64,000 bases of DNA from 0-14-0-80-60-11 sp049322355 (GTDB taxonomy: Bacteria; Desulfobacterota; Desulfobaccia; Desulfobaccales; 0-14-0-80-60-11): NCBI GenBank assembly GCA_049322355.1, contig JBMORG010000020.1, positions 62,001 to 126,000 on the forward strand, given 5' to 3'. Positions 51,470 through 59,740 of the stretch are shown one piece after another. The translations under genes and the position numbers were made by a program. The notes below the pieces were generated by a model. That model ran no database searches and had not been told where the DNA came from. It saw nothing but the letters and a program-made list of their open reading frames with translations. Numbering within the stretch: the stretch's first letter is position 1; each line of letters opens with the position of its first letter.

Positions 51470-52617
51470 TGGGTTCAAAGATGAAGTTAGCGGGGGGGGT
51501 TACAGTTGCTCCCGTGGAGAATGACGCGGCTTTTTGGGAATTTCTTCGCCTGCCCTGGCGCATTTATCAGGCAGACCCATACTGGGTCCCCCCTATTCTT
51601 TCTCAGCAACGCGACTTTCTAGACCCCCGGCGCGGCCCCTTTTTTGAAATCGGCGCGGCCCGCTATTTTTTAGCCTTCCGAAACGGAAGGGCCGTCGGCC
51701 GCCTGTCCGCCCATATCAATCGGCTCCATGATCAGTATCACGGCCCTGAAACCGGTTTTTTCGGGTTCTTTGAGTCCATCCCGGACCAGGATGTAGCCGC
51801 GGCCCTGTTCACCGCTGCGGCCCAGTGGCTCCGGCAGCAGGGTAAGACCAGTCTGATCGGCCCTTTAAATTTCTGCATCTACGATGAGATGGGGCTGCTG
51901 GTGGAAGGGTTTGACTCCATGCCGGTCATCTTCCAGACCCATAACCCGCCTTATTACGAGGACCTCCTGACCTCACTGGGGTTTGTCCAGGCAATGGATT
52001 GGCATGCTTACAAATTCACCAACCGGAATGTGGACCTGGAGGCCATGCAGCGCCGCTATGACGATATCATGCGCGGCCAGGGCATCGTGGCGATGACCTA
52101 CAATCCTAAAGAATTGGACCGGCGGGCCGACGAGATCTTTCAGTTGTTTAACGTGGCCTGGGAACCCAACTGGGGCCATGTGCCCCTGACCCGGCGTCAG
52201 TTCGATGAAATGCTGGAATTGGTTAAACCCTGTTTGCGCCCGAACCTGTCTTTCGTCTTGCTGGACCACGACCGGGTGATCGGCTTCAGCATTATCCTGC
52301 CGGACCTCAACCCCCTCATTCAGAAGTTAAACGGGCGTCTCTCCCTCTGGGGTAAACTCCGTCTTCTCTATGAGGCCAAGTACCGTCAGGTCCACAAGGC
52401 GCGGGCCCTGGTAATGGGGATCAGTCAGCCCTATCAGCGCCGGCGCTTGCACCACGCTTTGATCCTCCGCCAATATATCAACTTTGTGAAGTACACGCCC
52501 TGTACAATGGTGGATATTTCCCTGGTACCGGCCAATCTCAAGCACTGGATAAAGGTTCTGCTGGCCTTTGGAGGCCAGCGCTATAAGGTCTTCCGCGTTT
52601 TTGAAAAGCCCATCTGA
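51469..52617 (+). CDS. GNAT-fold acyltransferase-like protein, possible ceramide synthase type
   Basis: A 382-residue protein. The N-terminal part has D-P-Y-W-V-P-P-I, F-F-E-I-G-A-A-R-Y-F, G-R-A-V-G-R-L-S-A-H-I-N and T-G-F-F-G-F-F-E-S, a highly conserved-looking set; then I-G-P-L-N-F and H-N-P-P-Y-Y. This pattern belongs to a family of large GNAT-like proteins. From memory, the bacterial ceramide synthase of Caulobacter is a GNAT-like acyltransferase that acts after SPT; I cannot confirm direct homology. Its placement in an operon headed by an SPT-like enzyme supports acylation of the amino-ketone product. It overlaps genes on both sides. Confidence 0.65.
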   Translation: MGSKMKLAGGVTVAPVENDAAFWEFLRLPWRIYQADPYWVPPILSQQRDFLDPRRGPFFEIGAARYFLAFRNGRAVGRLSAHINRLHDQYHGPETGFFGFFESIPDQDVAAALFTAAAQWLRQQGKTSLIGPLNFCIYDEMGLLVEGFDSMPVIFQTHNPPYYEDLLTSLGFVQAMDWHAYKFTNRNVDLEAMQRRYDDIMRGQGIVAMTYNPKELDRRADEIFQLFNVAWEPNWGHVPLTRRQFDEMLELVKPCLRPNLSFVLLDHDRVIGFSIILPDLNPLIQKLNGRLSLWGKLRLLYEAKYRQVHKARALVMGISQPYQRRRLHHALILRQYINFVKYTPCTMVDISLVPANLKHWIKVLLAFGGQRYKVFRVFEKPI

Positions 52618-54358
52618 AAGCTTAAACCCTCTGGCCAGGCGAACCACTGCCCCCTGGCCCGAGCTGGCTGTCGCCCTGATGTCAGGGGTCATCTTTGTCC
52701 TGGCCCATTCCCCGGCCCTGACTAATCCCTTTATCATTAATGACGATGTCCGCCAACAGCTCTATTGGATGCGGCAATGGCAGGACCCGGCCCTATTCCA
52801 GGGGGACTTTCTTACCGGCTATGCCCGCCACTACGTCACCTGGGGGGTAAAGGCTCTCTACTGGTTGGCCTCCTGGTGGCTTAACCCCCTTTACTTTGCC
52901 AAAGTCCTGCCGGGAATTCTTTTCGTCTGCCTGGCTGTCTGTCTCTTTAGAACCGGAACTTGCCTGTGGGACCGCCGTTTGGGTTGGATTACGGTGGCCG
53001 TCTATTGGCTGATGCCGTTCTTTCTGGACAACCTGGCCGGGGGCCTGGCCCGGGCTTTCGCCGCGCCGCTCCTGGCCCTCTTCTGGCTGGGTTGGCAGGA
53101 AAACCGCTCTCGGGTCATGGGCGCGGCCCTCTTGCTTCAAGCCCTGTTCATTCCTTATATTTTCCTAGTCGCGGCGCCGGCGGCCCTTCTGGCCTGGTTT
53201 GCGGCCCGCATTGGGAAGGATGAACCCCCGCCTTTCCCGGTTAACGCCACGCATTTTTTCGTCCTGGGTTTGGGGGCTGCGCTGGTAATCGCCATGAATC
53301 TCCAATTCAGTGGCAATGGCTACGGCCCGCTGGTAAAGGCCCGGGATATGGTTAACCACCCCGAGTTCTATGTCCATGGCCGTTATCGCATCCTGCCGGA
53401 ATCCTCGCTCCTCTGGGATCTTATCGTTCCCTGGGAATTTATCCCGCCGTTTCGGGAGTGGGGGCCGGTGGCTGGCGGATTGATCTGTGCGGGACTGCTG
53501 GTCCTGGTGGCGGTGGGAGCAAGAAGGGTGGACTGGCCATCATGGCGGCAACGTCTCAAACCCGTCTTCTACTTGGGGTTGGCCTCCCTGGTCCTGTATT
53601 TTCTGGCCCGGCTCTTCCTACTGCAACTATTCATCCCCGACCGTTATCTCATTTACACCTTGAACCTTTTTTATTGCCTGGCTCTGGCCCTGGGGCTTAA
53701 GGAGGCGCTCCGGGTAGAGCGCTGGCCCCGCCATCTGGCAATACTGGCTCTGGTGGCAGTTGCGGCTCTGAGTGCCTGGCGCCTCGAAGGGGTTGGCCTT
53801 AAAGATTATTCGGCTTACAATGCCCTATACCGCGCCCTGGACCCCACTCCCAAGGATGCCCTCATCGCCGGCCATCCCAACCTGATGGATACCGTTCCCA
53901 CTTTTGCCGGGCGCCGGGCCTTCGCCACCTATGAACTGGCCCACCCCTGGAGCCGGGGTTACTGGACGGAACTCAAACCCCGCCTCCATGATTTCTTTCA
54001 GGCTTATTATGCCGCCGACCCCCGGGAAGTAGTGAACTTCTGCCGGAAGTACGACATCGCCTTTCTCATTGTGGATGATCGGCATTTTTCTTCGGCCTTC
54101 TTAAAGGGCGGCTACTTGCTATTTCCCTTTGATCAACCCCATACCCCGGGCACCGCTTTAGGACTGGCCGAACGGCAGTGGTGCCCGTTTTTTGCGCCGT
54201 TTGATGAGCAAATCCGTCAAATTACCCTGGGAAGGCAAAACTTTGCCTTGCTATCCGACTCCGGCTGGCATACACTGATTGTCGATCAACATGTACGCCT
54301 CATTGATATGCGCCCCTGGTTGTCCGGCACAAACCATAGTAATCCTAAAAATTTCTAA
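52568..54358 (+). CDS. Large polytopic membrane protein of unknown function
   Basis: A 596-residue protein with about ten or more predicted membrane helices and a soluble C-terminal third (about 420-596). The first loop has N-D-D-V-R-Q-Q-L-Y-W, an acidic motif in the position found in GT-C glycosyltransferases; the fold may be that of lipid-phosphate-sugar-dependent transferases, but I do not recognise the family. The frame starts at TTG 52568, within the previous gene; ATG 52679 at the first helix is a plausible alternative. It lies between the acyltransferase-like and B12-radical SAM genes (15 bases to the latter), so it belongs to the same transcript. Confidence 0.6.
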   Translation: MEASAIRSSAFLKSPSESLNPLARRTTAPWPELAVALMSGVIFVLAHSPALTNPFIINDDVRQQLYWMRQWQDPALFQGDFLTGYARHYVTWGVKALYWLASWWLNPLYFAKVLPGILFVCLAVCLFRTGTCLWDRRLGWITVAVYWLMPFFLDNLAGGLARAFAAPLLALFWLGWQENRSRVMGAALLLQALFIPYIFLVAAPAALLAWFAARIGKDEPPPFPVNATHFFVLGLGAALVIAMNLQFSGNGYGPLVKARDMVNHPEFYVHGRYRILPESSLLWDLIVPWEFIPPFREWGPVAGGLICAGLLVLVAVGARRVDWPSWRQRLKPVFYLGLASLVLYFLARLFLLQLFIPDRYLIYTLNLFYCLALALGLKEALRVERWPRHLAILALVAVAALSAWRLEGVGLKDYSAYNALYRALDPTPKDALIAGHPNLMDTVPTFAGRRAFATYELAHPWSRGYWTELKPRLHDFFQAYYAADPREVVNFCRKYDIAFLIVDDRHFSSAFLKGGYLLFPFDQPHTPGTALGLAERQWCPFFAPFDEQIRQITLGRQNFALLSDSGWHTLIVDQHVRLIDMRPWLSGTNHSNPKNF

Positions 54359-54373
54359 TTAATTGAGGCTGTA

Positions 54374-55981
54374 ATGCGGGTATTGCTGGTAAATCCCCAA
54401 ATGCCCGAATCTTTCTGGTCATTGCGCCAAAGCTGCATTTTATCGGGCCGCAAGACCTTGTTGCCGCCTCTGGGCCTCCTGACTGTGGCCGCGCTCTTGC
54501 CGCCAGAATGGGAGTTGCGCCTGGCGGACCTGAATACCCGCGCCCTTACCAGTGAAGACTGGCAATGGACTGATCTGGTGATGGCTACCGGCATGATCAT
54601 TCAGCAGCAGGGGGTCTTAAATCTGATCCGGGAGGCCAAAGAGCGCCGTAAAATCGTGGTGGCGGGAGGCCCTTATGTCACCGGTTTTCCCCAGGAAGCT
54701 CTGGAGGCGGGCACCGATTTTCTGGTGCAGGGGGAGGGGGAAACCACCATCCCTCGCCTCTTGGCAGCCCTGAGGGAAAAGAAGCCTGGAGAAGTGATTA
54801 CCGAAGATGGCAAGCCGGAAATGACCATCTCCCCGGTACCCCGATTTGACCTGCTCAATTTCGACGACTACCTCACCATGGGCATCCAGACCTCCAGGGG
54901 CTGTCCTTTTGACTGCGAATTTTGTGACATCGTCAGTCTTTACGGCCGCAAACCCCGTTACAAGAATCCCCATCAAGTCATTGCCGAACTGGAAACCCTT
55001 TATCGACTGGGGTGGCGCCGGGATGTCTTCATCAGTGACGACAATTTCATTGGCAACCAGGATCACGCCCGGTCCATACTTAACTATTTGATCCCCTGGA
55101 TGCAGGACCATGGGGAACCTTTCGGTTTCTGGACTCAGACCTCGGTGAACCTGGGTCAAAACCGGGAAATGATCGACCTCATGACCGCGGCCAACTTCTC
55201 CCATGTCTTTGTTGGGGCTGAAACGCCTGAACCTGAAATTCTCCAGTCTGTGGGAAAACACCAAAATTTGCGCAATCCTCTGAGCCAGTCTCTGGCGACC
55301 ATCAATGCCAATGGCCTTAGCATGATCGTCAGTTTCATTATCGGCTTTGATGGTGAAAAAAGCGGCGCCATGGACCGCATCGTGGAATTCGTGGAAAAGC
55401 TGGGCACTCCCATAGTGATGATCAACATCTTGCAACCCCTCCCCAACACCAAGCTATGGAAACGGCTCGAAGATGAGGGCCGTCTGTTGCAGGGTAAGAC
55501 CAGCGGCGATTCTTATGGGTTCATACTCAATTTTATTCCCAGCCGTCCCCAGGCTGAGATTCTCGAGGAGTACGTGCGGGGCATTGACCGTCTCTATGAG
55601 CCTTCCCGGTATCTGGCGCGGGCATATCAATACTTCCTGAACATGCGTCCTACCCGCCGGGCCCTGGCCAAACAGGCCGGGGAAAATGGGGCGGCCGCCC
55701 CCAAAAACTCAAAGACCCCGCCGGCCCGGAAGTCCGCTGGTTCCGAGTTGGCACTTTTATTGCGAATGATCTGGGAGCAAGGGATTCGACCCAACTACCG
55801 GGGGCAGTTCTGGCGACAGCTTTGGGGAATTTATCGGCATAACCCCAGCCGGCTTAAGGGCTATCTGCTAACTTGTTTTATGGGGTTGGACCTCTTTGCC
55901 CTGAGGCTGGAAATCTTGGAGAGATGGGGCAGCGCGAAAAGCCCTGCCGGATGTGACCGAAAACCGATAAGCGCAAACTGA
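54374..55981 (+). CDS. B12-binding radical SAM protein
   Basis: A 535-residue protein with an N-terminal cobalamin-binding-like Rossmann domain (1-130), a radical SAM domain with C-P-F-D-C-E-F-C (about 178-185) and I-S-D-D-N-F-I-G-N, and a C-terminal DUF4070-like helical part. Enzymes of this architecture include methylases and ring-forming enzymes of lipid metabolism, such as the hopanoid C-2 methylase HpnP. A usual D-x-H-x-x-G B12 loop is not evident, so B12 binding is inferred from the architecture. It ends the eight-gene run 8 bases before a convergent gene. A role in tailoring the operon's lipid-like product is possible. Confidence 0.77.
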   Translation: MRVLLVNPQMPESFWSLRQSCILSGRKTLLPPLGLLTVAALLPPEWELRLADLNTRALTSEDWQWTDLVMATGMIIQQQGVLNLIREAKERRKIVVAGGPYVTGFPQEALEAGTDFLVQGEGETTIPRLLAALREKKPGEVITEDGKPEMTISPVPRFDLLNFDDYLTMGIQTSRGCPFDCEFCDIVSLYGRKPRYKNPHQVIAELETLYRLGWRRDVFISDDNFIGNQDHARSILNYLIPWMQDHGEPFGFWTQTSVNLGQNREMIDLMTAANFSHVFVGAETPEPEILQSVGKHQNLRNPLSQSLATINANGLSMIVSFIIGFDGEKSGAMDRIVEFVEKLGTPIVMINILQPLPNTKLWKRLEDEGRLLQGKTSGDSYGFILNFIPSRPQAEILEEYVRGIDRLYEPSRYLARAYQYFLNMRPTRRALAKQAGENGAAAPKNSKTPPARKSAGSELALLLRMIWEQGIRPNYRGQFWRQLWGIYRHNPSRLKGYLLTCFMGLDLFALRLEILERWGSAKSPAGCDRKPISAN

Positions 55982-55989
55982 AAACCGGT

Positions 55990-57399
55990 TTAATAGGCGT
56001 GACGGTCTTTAAAGCCCCTAAAAACCGTCAGGACTATAATCTTCAAATCGAACCACAATGACCAGCGCCGCAGGTAATCCAAGTCGTATTCCACCCGTTT
56101 TTCCATCTTCTCCAGGGTTTCCGTCTCGCCCCGCCAGCCGTTGATCTGGGCCCAGCCGGTGAGGCCCGGGCGCACCTTGTGACGCAACATATACCCCGGA
56201 ATCAGACGGCGGTAATATTCATTGTGGGCTACGGCATGGGGCCGGGGCCCCACAATGGACATGGAACCGGAAAGAACATTGAAAAACTGGGGCAATTCAT
56301 CCAGGCTGGTCCGGCGCAAAAATCTCCCCAAAGCCGTAACCCGGTGGTCGTCCGGAGTAGCCTGGCAAATTTCCGGCCCGTCTTCACATACTCTCATGGT
56401 GCGAAATTTATAGACTATGATCTCATGGCCATCCAAACCGTAGCGGCGCTGCTTGAAGATCACGGGCCCCCGGGACGACAGCTTCACCCCCAGGGCAATG
56501 AAGAGCAGGAGCGGTGACACCAGGATGAGGATCAGACTGGCCAGCACCAAGTCTTCGGCGCGCTTGACCCAGCCGTTAACCCCGAAGAAGGGGGTTTCCC
56601 ACAAGGCAATGAGGGGAATTCCCCGTAAATCGGTGAAACTGGCCGACAGCAGAGAGAAAATGAAGACATCCGGCACATAATAGACCGAGGCGGTAGTGTC
56701 CTGGAGGGCTTCCGCCACTTCCCTGACGCGGTCTTCAGCCCGAAGGGGCAACGCCAGGTACACCATGTCGACATCCTGCTGCTTGACGAACCCGATCATG
56801 TCGTCCAACGTGCCTAACACCGAATAATTATGGTGATTTAGGTGGACTTCCCCTGTGACCCGGTCGTCGAAAAACCCCAGGAGGCGCATCCCCAGCCAGG
56901 GAGAATCCACTACGTTTTTCGCCAGGCGCCGCCCTAAGTCGCCGGCGCCGGCAATAACCACCGCACGAGTGTTGCGGCCTTGCTGCCGCAGCCACCGCAA
57001 GCCCCAATAGACGTTTAAGCGGAGCAACACCAAAGCCCCTGGGACCAGCGGTATCCAGGTGAGGAGAACTTTCCGGGAGAAATGTACCGAGGTCTTGGTG
57101 ACATAACCCAGGGTCATGAGGATGGCAGCAACCACAATCCAGGCCAGCAAAACCCGGTGCACCAAGCGCATTAAATTGGCGCCCCGCCAGGGTTGATAAA
57201 GACGAGAAGCCTGAAAGACCATGATGGTCAACAGAAACGTGACCAGGCCCAAGGCCTGCCACCTGAACCTGAAGGTTTCCCCATAGGCCCAGCAAATCAA
57301 GAACAACAGCAATACCACCACAATCCCATCCAGGAGCCACTGCACCCGGGAAATGATCCAGCGGTATTCGTTGAAAATGCCTTGACGACCCTCAAACAC
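55990..57399 (-). CDS. Undecaprenyl-phosphate hexose-1-phosphate transferase, WcaJ-like
   Basis: A 469-residue PHPT-family initiating transferase. It has four or five N-terminal helices, a Rossmann-like CoA-binding domain (about 140-260, A-G-A-G-D-L-G-R-R-L), a final helix at about 285-305 and the catalytic Bac_transf domain with Y-K-F-R-T-M, R-R-T-S-L-D-E-L-P-Q-F and G-P-R-P. It puts the first sugar phosphate on undecaprenyl phosphate to begin an exopolysaccharide or O-antigen unit. It is the last gene of a minus-strand operon and is convergent with the B12-radical SAM gene with only 8 bases between stops. Confidence 0.9.
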   Translation of the reverse strand: MFEGRQGIFNEYRWIISRVQWLLDGIVVVLLLFLICWAYGETFRFRWQALGLVTFLLTIMVFQASRLYQPWRGANLMRLVHRVLLAWIVVAAILMTLGYVTKTSVHFSRKVLLTWIPLVPGALVLLRLNVYWGLRWLRQQGRNTRAVVIAGAGDLGRRLAKNVVDSPWLGMRLLGFFDDRVTGEVHLNHHNYSVLGTLDDMIGFVKQQDVDMVYLALPLRAEDRVREVAEALQDTTASVYYVPDVFIFSLLSASFTDLRGIPLIALWETPFFGVNGWVKRAEDLVLASLILILVSPLLLFIALGVKLSSRGPVIFKQRRYGLDGHEIIVYKFRTMRVCEDGPEICQATPDDHRVTALGRFLRRTSLDELPQFFNVLSGSMSIVGPRPHAVAHNEYYRRLIPGYMLRHKVRPGLTGWAQINGWRGETETLEKMEKRVEYDLDYLRRWSLWFDLKIIVLTVFRGFKDRHAY

Positions 57400-57449
57400 T
57401 GCGGGCTGACCTCATTTTATCTTGGTCCAATCTATTTCCAGCCTTTAGT

Positions 57450-58694
57450 CTATCTTCCCTTACCTACCAGACCATAAAGCAAATTTTCCCAAGTTGCCAT
57501 AATTTTACCACGTCCCAAATGCTCTTCCGCAAAGTTACGGGCATTAATACCCATTTTTTTCCGGGCTCCTTGATCTCCTGCCAGATCCACAATGGCCTGG
57601 GCCAGGCGGCCGGCATTTTCCGGAGGCACCAGAAGACCAGCGTGAGACTCCAGGGTGACCCGGCCCAGTTCGGTGTTGGGCAGAGCTGTGGCGATAAAAG
57701 GCCCCCCTGCAGCCAGAATGTTGCCCAGTTTGGAAGGCATAACCAGATCCGAGGCTTTATGCTTCTGGACCACCAGGTGGATATCAGCCGCAGCCAACAG
57801 AGCTGGAAATCGGTCCCGGGATTGCAAAGGCAAAAAGCGCACCGTATCCAAACCTAGTTGTCGCCCCCGCTCTATCAGGCGTTCCCGGGTGGCTCCTTCA
57901 CCCGCCAATATATACTTAATGGCATGATTATTACCCATAAAGGCCGCGGCGGCCAGGATGATTTCCAGTCCCTGCTTCTCCCCCATATTCCCGGCATAGA
58001 GGACCAAGACTTCGTCTTTCAGCCCCAATTCCTTTCTCATAGCCTTCCGGCGGTTCCCGGGTCTGATATCCTCCAGGTCGGCCCAGTTGGGCAGAAGGTG
58101 TACCTGACTTGGCGGGGCCCCTTTGTCAATTATTCTGGCCGCCATGGACCGGGAAATGGTGGTCACTGCCTTAGCTCGGTTGAAGAGCCAGCGCTCCAGG
58201 CGCTCCAAGCAAGCGAACAGGAACGGCTCTCGGATGATGGCCAATTCCCGGGCGGCGTCCAACTGCAGATCCTGAACATGGAAAACAAAGGGAATTCGTC
58301 GGCGGCGGGCCAAAAGCGCCGGTATCAGCCCCGATTGGAGCAGAGGGCAGACCGCCAGAACCGCATCCCAGGATCGGGCCCACAGATGCGGCCACCAAAG
58401 CAGGCAACTGGCCCCGAAGGATAGCTCATGGAGCAGCCGGCCTCTGCCGGTCACCCGGGCGGGAGTATATAAAGGAGCCCGCAACACCTCCACTCCCTCC
58501 AGCCATTCCCTGCGCCAGGCCGGACGGCGGTATGCAACCGGCACCCGCCAAACCGGATAGTAGGGCGGCGCGGTGAGGACGGTGACTGCGTGCCCCCGGG
58601 ACTGCAACCAGGCGCCCAACTCCCCGGTATAACGCCCGATCCCTACGAACTCCGGGGCGTAATTGATTCCGTGGATCAAGAGGCGCAGCCCCAT
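57450..58694 (-). CDS. GT4 glycosyltransferase, WcaI-like
   Basis: A 414-residue GT-B protein. The N-terminal G-I-N-Y-A-P-E-F-V-G-I-G-R-Y-T-G-E, the middle T-A-P-P-Y-Y-P and V-Q-D-L-Q segments, Y-A-G-N-M-G-E-K-Q-G-L and the C-terminal V-M-P-S-K-L-G-N-I-L-A-A-G are those of WcaI, a colanic-acid glycosyltransferase usually near WcaJ. I start at ATG 58694, four bases after the methyltransferase stop; the frame extends 11 residues upstream into that gene. It likely adds the second or a later sugar of the repeat unit. Confidence 0.86.
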   Translation of the reverse strand: MGLRLLIHGINYAPEFVGIGRYTGELGAWLQSRGHAVTVLTAPPYYPVWRVPVAYRRPAWRREWLEGVEVLRAPLYTPARVTGRGRLLHELSFGASCLLWWPHLWARSWDAVLAVCPLLQSGLIPALLARRRRIPFVFHVQDLQLDAARELAIIREPFLFACLERLERWLFNRAKAVTTISRSMAARIIDKGAPPSQVHLLPNWADLEDIRPGNRRKAMRKELGLKDEVLVLYAGNMGEKQGLEIILAAAAFMGNNHAIKYILAGEGATRERLIERGRQLGLDTVRFLPLQSRDRFPALLAAADIHLVVQKHKASDLVMPSKLGNILAAGGPFIATALPNTELGRVTLESHAGLLVPPENAGRLAQAIVDLAGDQGARKKMGINARNFAEEHLGRGKIMATWENLLYGLVGKGR

Positions 58695-58698
58695 CAAT

Positions 58699-59637
58699 TT
58701 AACCTTCCCGGTGTTGGGCCCTGACAATCAAACAATCGCCGGCCTGCTCCTGGTTTAGGTGCCTGAACCACGGCAATACTAAGGCTCTAGCCATGAGCAT
58801 CAATCCGGCGGCCACCAGAGCTGAGCGCATCAGCCGGTTACGTCGGCCTTTCCGGGACCCCACCCTGACACAGAGTGATTGGGCCAACCATAGAGCCGGG
58901 GTATATGTTTGCAGCTCTGCAATCTCGAAACCGGCCCGCCCCAAAACCTGCCGCAGCGTTGCCGGGGAAAAATGCCAGAGATGGTAGGGGACATGCAAGT
59001 TGACCCAGGCCCGTCCAAACACCCGGCGCCATAGGCTGCCGGCATTCGGGCAGGAGATCCAGACTTCCCCCCCGGTCCGAAGCAGACGCCGTACCTCGGC
59101 CAACATTAACACCGGGTCCCAGGCATGCTCCAGGACGTTGGCCAGGACCACCACATCGTAAGGCTCCGCTGGCCTGAACTGCGCTAGCGTCTCGGTGTGC
59201 ACTCGAAACCCCCGCCGCCGAGCCTCTGCAGCGGCCAATTCGTTGATTTCCAGGCCTTCCACCTGAAAGCCGTTGTCGGCGTATAGTCTCAACGCGCGCC
59301 CTTCGTTGCAACCTACATCAAGCAACCGACCCGTGCCCCGACGGCCATGAAAACCCATATCTCCGTCCCACTTCAGCCAGAGGCGATACAGGCCGGATGT
59401 GAAAAAGCGCTCCCTGAGACCCCCGTAGGCGCTATCAGGCTTTACCCCGGCGTTATAAAAGCCCTCGTATAACTCCTTGAGCTCACCCTCCGATGGCCGG
59501 GGGAGGGTTTGTTCCAGGCCGCAATGACTGCATCGGGCAATGCTGTAGATGCCCGGGGCGCCGAATCTATCGTCATAAAGTTCTTCGATGATCTGATGAA
59601 TTTCATGCGTACAAAATAAACAAAGTTGCTGCTTCAT
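58699..59637 (-). CDS. SAM-dependent methyltransferase with N-terminal zinc ribbon
   Basis: A 312-residue class I methyltransferase. A C-x-x-C...C-x-x-C ribbon (C-L-F-C near residue 6, C-S-H-C near 38) precedes the SAM domain with L-L-D-V-G-C-N-E-G-R-A and L-A-N-V-L-E-H. The late P-Y-H-L-W-H-F-S segment and a C-terminal hydrophobic stretch follow. Similar proteins methylate sugars in exopolysaccharide and O-antigen clusters. The ATG at 59637 gives the ribbon directly; a GTG at 59682 would add 15 residues. Confidence 0.82.
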   Translation of the reverse strand: MKQQLCLFCTHEIHQIIEELYDDRFGAPGIYSIARCSHCGLEQTLPRPSEGELKELYEGFYNAGVKPDSAYGGLRERFFTSGLYRLWLKWDGDMGFHGRRGTGRLLDVGCNEGRALRLYADNGFQVEGLEINELAAAEARRRGFRVHTETLAQFRPAEPYDVVVLANVLEHAWDPVLMLAEVRRLLRTGGEVWISCPNAGSLWRRVFGRAWVNLHVPYHLWHFSPATLRQVLGRAGFEIAELQTYTPALWLAQSLCVRVGSRKGRRNRLMRSALVAAGLMLMARALVLPWFRHLNQEQAGDCLIVRAQHREG

Positions 59638-59740
59638 CTCTGTTTTATCAACAAGGTTTTTTATGCTTCTATTAAATTTCACGATTCGAATCCTTCGCGT
59701 TTCAGTCGTACCTTATTTAGATTTTGTACTTACCTGGGCA

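Noticed and set aside
59680..59705. tRNA T-arm-like sequence GATTCGAATCC
   Set aside because: No acceptor stem, anticodon arm or CCA end can be drawn around it.
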